Origin: Marinilabiliaceae bacterium
GTDB taxonomy: Bacteria > Bacteroidota > Bacteroidia > Bacteroidales > Marinilabiliaceae
Length of the DNA: 36,451 nt
Reading direction: 5' to 3'
Assembly: GCA_027034005.1 (NCBI GenBank)
Contig: JALVJU010000285.1
Coordinates: 1 to 36,451 of the forward strand
The notes under the pieces were generated by a model that saw nothing but the letters and a program-made list of their open reading frames with translations, searched no databases and was not told the DNA's origin. The position numbers were made by a program, and so were the translations under genes. This document shows positions 1 to 8,176 of the stretch, in pieces. Position 1 is the first letter of the stretch. Each line of letters begins with the position of its first letter.

Positions 1-2230
1 AATAGTATTTTATCTCTTCCGGACTTGAATAATCTAGTGCAGCAAAATGCAATGAAAAAATACGCTCTTCAGGATTAAATATCATTTTCTTGACAGCAAC
101 AATATCGTGTTCAAAAATCATATCTTTCTCCCCCTGCATGTTTTGTATCGAAATTTCTCTACCATTAACAGACATCCCTGTAAAATATATGGGGGGCTCA
201 TAAGTTGACTTTTTTATCTTTTCCGGATAAAAACCGGAAATGCCGTTTACACCGCCAAACAAGAAATAACCATCACTTAACTTTATCGCGGCAGTATTGA
301 ACTCGTCACCTTGCAATCCGTCGTGGTCAAAATAAAGCCCTTTTACCTGATAGGATCTCTTGTCGATAACAGCCAGCCCCTTATTCGTCGAAACCCATAT
401 CTCATTACCGGTTTGCAGAAACCGATATATATAGCTATTGGCCAGTCCATCCTTCAATCCAATATTCTTGATTATTTTCTTTTGTTTATAATCAAATATC
501 GAAACCCCCTTGCTTGTCGCCAAGCCGTATATATCATCCCCTATCTCTATTATATCAACTAAATCATTGGACTGAATTCCGTCTTTGCCGACTTCAAATT
601 TAAACGCCTCAAAATTATCCTTTTCAGGGTTATAAAGATTCACACCTCCCAAATTAACAACCCATATCCGGCCTTTTCTGTCCTCAAACAACCGCCAAAC
701 AAGCAAATTACTCAAGGCATTGGCTTTTCCATCGGCATAATAGTTATAAAACCCATCTATACTACTATCATACCTGCTCAGGCCCGATCTGGTGGCAACC
801 CATAACCGGCCTTTACTGTCTTCAAAAACATGCGTCACAAAATTATAGATAAGACTGTGATCATCATTTGTGTCCCTGAAATAACCTTTTTGCTTTTTAG
901 TCCTGGTGTCATACCTGATCAACCCTTCAGACGTTCCAATCCACACATACCTTTGGTCCTTATCAAAGCACATACTCCAAACATTCAGGTCACCCTCAGC
1001 TTTTGCCAACGATCTGACAGCAACCTGTTCAAATGTGTTATTCTTACGATCCCATATCGTAATTCCGTTTTGAGTACCTACCCATACCTTTTCATCTTTA
1101 CCCTCAAGGAAAGAGAACACGGAATTATTGGCTATACTTGGCTTTGTAGGGATATGGTACAAATGAAGAAAAGGGCTACGGCCTCCTTTGATCATTATAG
1201 CACTTTCATTGTATGTGGCAAACCATATATTACCGGCATTGTCACACATCCCGTCCACAACCATATTATCAGGAAAAGAGAATTTATCACAATATTCATT
1301 TTTGTAATGCAATAGTCCCCCTCTCTTCTCTATCTTATATACTCCATCAAACATTGACGTAACCCATACATTCCCCTCTTTATCAGAAAAAACACTAAAC
1401 AGATTCCGGCTTTCCAGCGGGAATTTAGAATACGAATGGGTTCGGAGGTTAAACATAAAAAGCCCTTCCTTTGATGCCAACAAGAGCAAACTATCCTTGT
1501 ATAACTCGATGTCCCTCACGACATCCTTATCCTTATTGTGTAATAATGGATTTTTGTAATTCTCATACGTGCCCGTCTTCTCATTTAATTTAAAGATACC
1601 GGAGCCAATAGAACCAACCCATGTTCCATTTTTGTCATCGCTATACACACATCTGCCAATTATTCTATTCTGCGATCCGGCATCGCCATTTAAAGGATAA
1701 TTATTAAATGTTTTATTTATTGAGTTGAACTTTGACAAACCATGGTCACCAACTACCCACACGGTTGAATCGTTAACATATTTTACATCGTAAAGGTTGT
1801 TACAGGAAATTGAATTTTGGGTTGAGTCGGACTTTAAATAATGAGTAACTTTAAGATCATCATAAGTCAGGACATCCAATCCGCCTCCATAAGTAGCTAT
1901 GTAAAGAGTGCTTTTCCTGTCACCGTCTAATCCATAAATAGGCCCTTCCGACAACCTGTTCTCATTGCTAAAACTATCATTAGCCATTAAGTTTATGACA
2001 TGCCTGCCATCATATCTATTCAATCCCTCATAGGTGCCAAACCACATAAATCCTCTGTAATCCTGATAAATTGAATATACCGAAGTCTGTGAAAGGCCGT
2101 CCTTCAAAGTAACCCTCCTGAAAGTGATATCTGAAATTTGAGCAAAGCCATACATCCCTACTAATAAAAACCAGAGGAACATCAAAGCCTTGCTTATTTT
2201 TTCCCTATTTTTAATCAAAGTCTTTATCAT
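1..2230 (-). CDS. Two-component regulator propeller / hybrid sensor-like protein, N-terminal part (truncated by window start)
   Basis: Reverse complement from the ATG at 2230 reads MIKTLIKNREKISKALMFLWFLLVGMYGFAQISDITFRRVTLKDGLSQTSVYSIYQDYRGFMWFGTYEGLNRYDGR..., a signal peptide plus propeller repeats (GLSQ, DxxGFMWFGT..GLNRYDG). Open to the window edge, so absent from the complete-ORF track. Confidence 0.85.
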   Translation of the reverse strand, partial: MIKTLIKNREKISKALMFLWFLLVGMYGFAQISDITFRRVTLKDGLSQTSVYSIYQDYRGFMWFGTYEGLNRYDGRHVINLMANDSFSNENRLSEGPIYGLDGDRKSTLYIATYGGGLDVLTYDDLKVTHYLKSDSTQNSISCNNLYDVKYVNDSTVWVVGDHGLSKFNSINKTFNNYPLNGDAGSQNRIIGRCVYSDDKNGTWVGSIGSGIFKLNEKTGTYENYKNPLLHNKDKDVVRDIELYKDSLLLLASKEGLFMFNLRTHSYSKFPLESRNLFSVFSDKEGNVWVTSMFDGVYKIEKRGGLLHYKNEYCDKFSFPDNMVVDGMCDNAGNIWFATYNESAIMIKGGRSPFLHLYHIPTKPSIANNSVFSFLEGKDEKVWVGTQNGITIWDRKNNTFEQVAVRSLAKAEGDLNVWSMCFDKDQRYVWIGTSEGLIRYDTRTKKQKGYFRDTNDDHSLIYNFVTHVFEDSKGRLWVATRSGLSRYDSSIDGFYNYYADGKANALSNLLVWRLFEDRKGRIWVVNLGGVNLYNPEKDNFEAFKFEVGKDGIQSNDLVDIIEIGDDIYGLATSKGVSIFDYKQKKIIKNIGLKDGLANSYIYRFLQTGNEIWVSTNKGLAVIDKRSYQVKGLYFDHDGLQGDEFNTAAIKLSDGYFLFGGVNGISGFYPEKIKKSTYEPPIYFTGMSVNGREISIQNMQGEKDMIFEHDIVAVKKMIFNPEERIFSLHFAALDYSSPEEIKYY

Positions 2231-2624
2231 TTTATGAACCAATTGAACAGAATATACGAGCAGAAGCACAAAATGTTATACCAATATCACGTTTAAATCC
2301 AAATATAAACAACTAAAGTTTCGCACATTCTTTTAATTGATTGATAATGAATTAGAAAACAAACTGCATTTTTCATATTTTGTTCAATATCAGAGTTTTG
2401 AAACTTCCATTTAAAATCAATTCCATCTCCGTGATACTTTGTGTCTTCTTTGTGAAACTCTGTGCAACAGCTATTTCACAAAGAAACACGAAGAAACCTC
2501 AAAGAACCACAAAGGGATTATTATGCATTCATAATAATGTGTTCCAAATAGTTATAAACTTTTAAATAAAATGCGAAACTTGAGCAAATAACCAGAATGA
2601 TAATTTGAATACTCTTGCAATAAC

Positions 2625-5600
2625 CTATTTAGGAACAGTAAACCAGAAGGTAGTGCCTTTACCTACTTCCGATTCCACCCAAATATTCCCGTCAAGAGCT
2701 TCAACTATATTTTTAGTGATAGTTAGCCCAAGGCCGTTGCCGCCATAAATTATATTTTTTGTTTTTTCTATTTTATAAAAACGATCAAAGATCCTGCTCA
2801 TTAACTCATCCCTAATACCTATTCCCGTATCACTCACATAGAACTGGATATAACCGTCTATCTCTTCACAACCAAGTGTAACACAGCCTTCACTAGTGAA
2901 CTTCAAAGCATTGTTCAACAAATTTGTTATCACCTGCCTTAACCGGTCCTCATCAGTATTCACGACCACCTCACTATCAGCCTTTAAAACGATTTCAAGT
3001 TTTACATGTTCCTTCTCCTTGTAAAGTTTTGAATTTTTAAACATGAAAAATATGTCCCTCACAAGATTACAAACCTTAACATCGGAAAAATGAAACTTCA
3101 ACTGTCCTGATTCTATCATGGAGATATCAATAATATCATTTAAGAGCTTAAGAAGTGCATCCCCATTCAATTTTACCATGCGAGCAAACATTTCCCGCTC
3201 TTTCTTATCAAAATCCTCTGCAAGTAATAACTCCGAGAATCCCAGTATCGCATTCATCGGTGTCCGTATCTCATGCGACATATTTGAAAGGAAAGCAGAT
3301 TTCAACCTGTCCGATTCCTCAGCCCTTATTTTTGCATCCTCAAGATCACGTGTGCGCTGCCTAACCTTATTTTCAAGTTCTGCGGCAAAATCCTGCAGTT
3401 CTTCTTTCTGGCGAGCTATTTCATCCCGCTGCCTGTTGGCAATATTGCGCTGCTGCTGTATCTCCTTGGTCCTTAACTGAACAATCTCTTCCAGTTTTTC
3501 TTTCTCATGCCTTATACTAAGTACCCTATGTCTGATAACAGCAGCAATAAGAAGCAATACACTTAAAATAATTAAACTATGTATCCGCCATTCCATCCAA
3601 AATGGAGGTGTAACATAGAGTTTTAGTCTTTTAATATTTTTATCACAAAGTATGCCATCCCCATTGGTAGCCTTCACCTCCAACGTATATTCCCCGGAAT
3701 TAAGATTTATAAATGTCATAAAATTCCTCTCCCCGAGAGATATCCATTTATCCGATACGGGAAGTATCCTGTAAAAATATGATATCCTTTGTGGATTGGT
3801 GTAATCGAGTGCGGCAAAACTAACAGTAACCATTTTTTCATCATAGCTCAGTGTTATTGAACTTGCCGCCACCATACTTCTTATAAATTCAGTTCTTTGG
3901 AATACCTCTTTGTTATCCGGCTTTACCTCTTCCCCGTACAGAGCCACAGACACAGGGTAAATAGGCGGACAAAAATCGCTTTTATGTACCTTATCGGGAT
4001 AAAAACCTACCACACCGGCAACACCACCAAACAATAAATACCCGTCATTCAGTTTTTCCGAAGGGCCAATATTGAACTCATCACTATAAAACCCGTCACT
4101 TGCCATATATTTTGCTTCAATAGCCAAGGTCTTTTTATCTATCGACACCAAACCTTTGTTTGTTGATACCCACATGTAGTCACCCGTATCCTGCACTTCG
4201 TTGGCAAATTCATCGAAAAATTTTCCATTTTCATCTTTCACAAAACCAATAATCTTGTCTTCATTGGGGTCATAAACATAAATACCACTCTCCGTGGCCG
4301 TCCATAACAAGCCCTCTTTACTCTCAGTTATAGAAGTAACAGTGTTGGCTAAAACATTATTACTGTTAAAACTTAGGTTACTAAAACGGATACAGCGAAA
4401 GTCATCTTTCTCGAAATTGTACTCATTAAGCCCATCACGGGTACCAAACCACAACCGCCCTTTGCTATCAGAAAATATCTGCATAACCCATGAATGGCTC
4501 AATGAATTATTTTTATTGATGTCGGCTTTGTAGTTTTTGAACTTCCCGGTACGCTCGTTAAGCCACCCTACCCCATGCGGAGTCGACACCCATAATCTTC
4601 CTTTTTTATCTCTTGTAATGCAAGCCACATCATTATTAACCAAGCTGTGAGTATCTTTGGCTTTCATGTGATAACTCCGGAAAGTACCATTCTTTCTGTC
4701 ATATTTCACCAGCCCTTTGTTTGTTCCTACCCAAACAACCTTGTTTTGATCAAAAAATATGGACCAAACAGAAAAATTCTTGGTCATATTACGATAAACC
4801 TTCAACTTAACCCGTCTAAAATCATTCTTTTGCGGGTTCCATATAGTTAACCCTTTAATCGACCCTATCCATACCTCACCGTTACTATCTTCCTTTATGG
4901 CAAAAACAGAGTTATCAGCTATACTCGGACGATCTGGCACATGGTATATCGATTTGAACGGTTTCCCTTCCAACATTACCTGCACTACCCCTTTAGAACG
5001 TGTTCCTAACCACAAACTCTGCATATTGTCCCTAAAAACAGTTACCACACGGTCTTCCGGCAGGGAACGAGGATCCTGAGGTTGGTTCTTAAAATGGCGT
5101 AACTGCTCATCCTTATTTATATAGTAAAGGCCGTCAAATCGTGAAGCGATCCATAAACCGCCTTTTTTATCAAGAGCCATTTTTTGTAACTCAACTCCAT
5201 GTATCTTGTATTCAAAAAACAACCCTGTTTGCGGATCGAAAAAATAAAGGCCGTACTTAGTAGAAACTACCAAAAGTCCATCTTTATATCCAATCACATC
5301 ATTTATATAATTTTTCTCCCATGTATTTATATTCCCTGCCTTATTATAAAAAGGAACAAACCTGTTTTCTTCGGCAATATATTCCATCAATCCCAAACCT
5401 TTTGTTCCTATCCAAAGATGCCCCCGGCCATCTATAAAAAAAGAACTTACCCCATCACACTTTGCATCCGGGTGTTTATTCAAAAAACCGGAAAAGTTCC
5501 TGAAAGTATTATTTTGGGGATTAAAGCAGGATATGCCAACATCTGAAGATATCCATACAGAAGTATCATTCACGTACTTAACACTGTAAACATAATTACT

Positions 5601-5996
5601 TATCAAAGAGTTTTTGTCACCTTCTACATGGTTGAAACTTTTGACCTTATCATAGTTAATATCATATATATATAGCCCCACACCGTAATTAGCAATAAAA
5701 AGGGCCCCTTTCCCATCTCCGTCAATACCTGTTATCTTACCTCTAATTGCATGGGTTTTGCCATCTTTCAAATACTTCAAAACCACAAATCCCCTGCCGT
5801 CAAAACGGTTTATACCATCATCTGTCCCAAACCACATAAATCCTTTTTCGTCCTGATAAATAGACTGCACGGTAGATTGTGACAATCCTTCCTTTATCGA
5901 AAACGATCTGAACTTATACTCTGAGACTTGGGAATAAGACCCGAGAGCAAAAATGATAGTCAGAAAAAATAATATATAAACCCTTTTAAAACTCAA
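2625..5996 (-). CDS. Beta-propeller (Reg_prop/Y_Y_Y) membrane sensor histidine kinase
   Basis: 1123 aa; repeated W(F/I)GT..GL propeller motifs, Y_Y_Y-like region, TM segment, coiled coil, H-box FLSNMSHEIRTPMNAILGFSELL, N-box NLLNNALKFT, G-boxes DTGIGI / GGNGLGLTI. Ends after the HATPase domain; no REC or AraC domain. Confidence 0.95.
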   Translation of the reverse strand: MSFKRVYILFFLTIIFALGSYSQVSEYKFRSFSIKEGLSQSTVQSIYQDEKGFMWFGTDDGINRFDGRGFVVLKYLKDGKTHAIRGKITGIDGDGKGALFIANYGVGLYIYDINYDKVKSFNHVEGDKNSLISNYVYSVKYVNDTSVWISSDVGISCFNPQNNTFRNFSGFLNKHPDAKCDGVSSFFIDGRGHLWIGTKGLGLMEYIAEENRFVPFYNKAGNINTWEKNYINDVIGYKDGLLVVSTKYGLYFFDPQTGLFFEYKIHGVELQKMALDKKGGLWIASRFDGLYYINKDEQLRHFKNQPQDPRSLPEDRVVTVFRDNMQSLWLGTRSKGVVQVMLEGKPFKSIYHVPDRPSIADNSVFAIKEDSNGEVWIGSIKGLTIWNPQKNDFRRVKLKVYRNMTKNFSVWSIFFDQNKVVWVGTNKGLVKYDRKNGTFRSYHMKAKDTHSLVNNDVACITRDKKGRLWVSTPHGVGWLNERTGKFKNYKADINKNNSLSHSWVMQIFSDSKGRLWFGTRDGLNEYNFEKDDFRCIRFSNLSFNSNNVLANTVTSITESKEGLLWTATESGIYVYDPNEDKIIGFVKDENGKFFDEFANEVQDTGDYMWVSTNKGLVSIDKKTLAIEAKYMASDGFYSDEFNIGPSEKLNDGYLLFGGVAGVVGFYPDKVHKSDFCPPIYPVSVALYGEEVKPDNKEVFQRTEFIRSMVAASSITLSYDEKMVTVSFAALDYTNPQRISYFYRILPVSDKWISLGERNFMTFINLNSGEYTLEVKATNGDGILCDKNIKRLKLYVTPPFWMEWRIHSLIILSVLLLIAAVIRHRVLSIRHEKEKLEEIVQLRTKEIQQQRNIANRQRDEIARQKEELQDFAAELENKVRQRTRDLEDAKIRAEESDRLKSAFLSNMSHEIRTPMNAILGFSELLLAEDFDKKEREMFARMVKLNGDALLKLLNDIIDISMIESGQLKFHFSDVKVCNLVRDIFFMFKNSKLYKEKEHVKLEIVLKADSEVVVNTDEDRLRQVITNLLNNALKFTSEGCVTLGCEEIDGYIQFYVSDTGIGIRDELMSRIFDRFYKIEKTKNIIYGGNGLGLTITKNIVEALDGNIWVESEVGKGTTFWFTVPK

Positions 5997-6361
5997 ATCA
6001 GAAAAAATTTTAGGTGCTAAAATAAAACATAAAAAATATAAAACCTATTAAAATAACATGTTACCTGTTTTAACTGTTCAAACTTAACAATTAGATAAAC
6101 ACAAAACCCATCTTTCTATTGATCCCGTGAACCAATGTATACAATATATTTCAAAAGCGATTTCACTTTTGCTGTCTAACCCAAAAAAATATTTTAAATT
6201 TAGGCTTAATTTTGTCCATTAAGTTAAAAGAGAGGCATATCACCGGAATCCTTTCCGCCATCAATGAGTAAAGATTAAAAGAAAATGTATTGGACAATAA
6301 GTTTAACAGGGAATATCATATCCCGGTATAAACTCATAGTTTGGTAAGGGCCTCATCCTGA

Positions 6362-6395
6362 CAAAAAAGGGAACAACCGTTGTTGCTCCCTTTTT
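6362..6395 (-). terminator. Intrinsic terminator of sRNA copy A
   Basis: GGGAGCAAC-AACG-GTTGTTCCC followed by TTTTTTG on the minus strand. Confidence 0.8.
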
Positions 6396-6430
6396 CAATT
6401 AACCAAACCCAAATCTATGAAAAAAATCTG
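6363..6430 (-). ncRNA. Putative sigma-54-dependent small RNA, copy A
   Basis: Minus strand: TTTTGGCACAGTACTTGCAATT promoter, then ~68 nt (CAGATTTTTTTCATAGATTTGGGTTTGGTTAATTGAAAAA + GGGAGCAAC-AACG-GTTGTTCCC + TTTTTTG). 30-nt core 29/30 identical to copy B; 9-bp stem with one G.U only on the minus strand. Confidence 0.72.
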
Positions 6431-6439
6431 TTAGTAAAA

Positions 6440-6459
6440 TTGCAAGTACTGTGCCAAAA
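6440..6459 (-). promoter_or_regulatory. Sigma-54 (-24/-12) promoter of sRNA copy A
   Basis: Minus strand TTTTGGCACAGTACTTGCAA; GG-N10-GC spacing exact. Confidence 0.75.
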
Positions 6460-6565
6460 CTATCCTCAAGCAATTATCATATTGTTAAACTATTTTGAAA
6501 AATCAAAAATCAGGAATAAAATCAAAAGAATTGCACACAAATAAAAATCATTTTTTTCATGTTAT

Positions 6566-6606
6566 AAAAAAACAGAAACGGGAACACTCCATTGAATGCT
6601 CCCGTT
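6566..6606 (-). terminator. Intrinsic terminator of sRNA copy B
   Basis: 15-bp stem GAAACGGGAGCATTC/GAGTGTTCCCGTTTC, AATG loop, followed by TGTTTTTTT on the minus strand. Confidence 0.8.
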
Positions 6607-6643
6607 TCACCTTAACCTAACCCAAATCTATGAAAAAAATCCA
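6566..6643 (-). ncRNA. Putative sigma-54-dependent small RNA, copy B (promoter-distal boundary set by intrinsic terminator)
   Basis: Minus strand: TTTGGCACGGTAGTTGCAATA promoter, then ~78 nt (TTGGATTTTTTTCATAGATTTGGGTTAGGTTAAGGT + GAAACGGGAGCATTC-AATG-GAGTGTTCCCGTTTC + TGTTTTTTT). 15-bp stem with two G.U pairs only on the minus strand. TSS estimated at -12 element + 12 nt. Confidence 0.72.
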
Positions 6644-6652
6644 AAAACAATA

Positions 6653-6671
6653 TTGCAACTACCGTGCCAAA
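6653..6671 (-). promoter_or_regulatory. Sigma-54 (-24/-12) promoter of sRNA copy B
   Basis: Minus strand TTTGGCACGGTAGTTGCAA; GG-N10-GC spacing exact against the TGGCACG-N4-TTGCW consensus. Confidence 0.75.
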
Positions 6672-6731
6672 CTTTTTAATCAACTTGTTACCAAGAGTTA
6701 AAACAAGCAAATAAATCCTTAATTCACAATA

Positions 6732-7073
6732 TCAATTGCAGAAAAAAGGAACATTTACCGATCCTATATTTTTCACATAGGCATAAGAAATGATATAATA
6801 CCGTGTATTGTATTTTTCAATTTTAACAGCTCCCATGTCCCATTTTTGCGCCCAAGCCTCTCCTGAGTAATTATCAGAGATAAACAATCCATTTAACAAA
6901 GTTGATGAACTGTGCACACAGTCATTCTTCCTTCTGCTGACCCGCTCCCTCATTTTACCGGGCAATTGCAAAGCGACAGAAAATGTGGCGAGCAAAGAAC
7001 CTTTTTGTGGATTTATCTTTCCCATATTATTTTTATGTTTTGTTCCGTCACCTTTAAACAAAAGCCGAACCAA
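6732..7073 (-). CDS. Hypothetical small protein (possible, uncertain)
   Basis: 113-aa ORF in the gap between sRNA copy B and the glycosyltransferase; no recognisable domain; could be spurious. Confidence 0.25.
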   Translation of the reverse strand: MVRLLFKGDGTKHKNNMGKINPQKGSLLATFSVALQLPGKMRERVSRRKNDCVHSSSTLLNGLFISDNYSGEAWAQKWDMGAVKIEKYNTRYYIISYAYVKNIGSVNVPFFCN

Positions 7074-7133
7074 AAAACACAGTTATGAGAAAGATTAACT
7101 ATTTTTATAAATGGAAAACGAATTTTAGATACC

Positions 7134-8060
7134 TTAATTCCTGAAATATTTTTCAGCTTTTGTTCCTGCACATATCTCCAAAGCATGATGCAGCTTAAAA
7201 AGACTGAACAAGAAGAGCGAAGAAACACCATTTCTTAATGCATATTCAATAAATGGATTAAAGATATTCAATACACCTTTTACGGGTTCAACCAGTTTCA
7301 TTTTATATAACTTCCTAACCCAAATAAGCAGCTTTACATCATCTATGAAGTCAGGAGCACCATTAACGATATTAAGGATCGTGAACAAACTTTCTACGGC
7401 TTCTCTGCTTTTAGTCAAAAACTCTTCATTTGTATCAAGTTCTCTGTTGATAACATAATTATCTATGTGCAAAATTCCTGCTCCCGCTTTTTTCAGACGG
7501 TATCCCATAAGTGTATCCTCATGCCCGTAACCTGTAAGTGTTTCGTCAAACCTAACTTTATCAAACACTTTTAATGGGATCAGGACGTTTTTTGTAATAA
7601 AAGATCTATAAGTATCTTTATTCCTGATGCTGGCCGGACGGCTTTCTACTTTTCGGCCATATTCCCACCTCAGCATCTTACTCTTTTCCGGTTTAACACC
7701 CGAATAGGCACTTCCGCCAACCACCACTTTCCCTTCATTTAGTTTCAAAACATGAAAATAATCCCGAAGAAAATCCGAACTGTCAACTACAGAATCACTG
7801 TCAATAAATAACAAATATTGTCCGGAAGCATATTTTGCAAACAGGTTCCTTATGCGTGATCTCCCAATATTTTTATCAAGTTCAATGTAGTTATCAATAT
7901 ACTTTGAAAGTTCCCTGTTATGCAATCGATATTCTTCGCCTGATGCATCATCTATAACAAGTATCTCAACCTGATATTTTAATTTAACTTTTTGATAATG
8001 CAACGCTTTTACAAGATCATCTATATGGCTGTTAAACACAGGAACACAAACGCTAATCAT
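7134..8060 (-). CDS. Glycosyltransferase family 2
   Basis: MISVCVPVFNSHIDDLVKAL...EILVIDDASGEEY...NIGRSRIRNLFAKYASGQYLLFIDSDS: GT-A fold N-terminus with a DxD-like motif. Confidence 0.9.
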   Translation of the reverse strand: MISVCVPVFNSHIDDLVKALHYQKVKLKYQVEILVIDDASGEEYRLHNRELSKYIDNYIELDKNIGRSRIRNLFAKYASGQYLLFIDSDSVVDSSDFLRDYFHVLKLNEGKVVVGGSAYSGVKPEKSKMLRWEYGRKVESRPASIRNKDTYRSFITKNVLIPLKVFDKVRFDETLTGYGHEDTLMGYRLKKAGAGILHIDNYVINRELDTNEEFLTKSREAVESLFTILNIVNGAPDFIDDVKLLIWVRKLYKMKLVEPVKGVLNIFNPFIEYALRNGVSSLFLFSLFKLHHALEICAGTKAEKYFRN

Positions 8061-8176
8061 ACTTCTCAGTTTATTACAAATGTATAACTATTAATACTTA
8101 ATACATAACTCATCTATTTTTTTAATAAATTTGCCCCTTTCAAAAACAAACATCATTATAATTTCACACAGTTAAT

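Noticed and set aside
311-1315. Plus-strand ORFs (83 and 161 aa) at the left end
   Set aside because: Antisense to the clearly coding propeller gene that is open to the window edge.
2380-2565. 61-aa plus-strand ORF
   Set aside because: Spans an intergenic inverted repeat; no coding signal.
6399-6708. Plus-strand reading of the repeat as gene starts (ATGAAAAAAATC..., giving MKKIC* and MKKIQKQYCNYRAKLFNQLVTKS*)
   Set aside because: Peptides are short and unrelated after the fourth codon; promoters, T-runs and G.U wobble asymmetry all support minus-strand non-coding transcripts instead.
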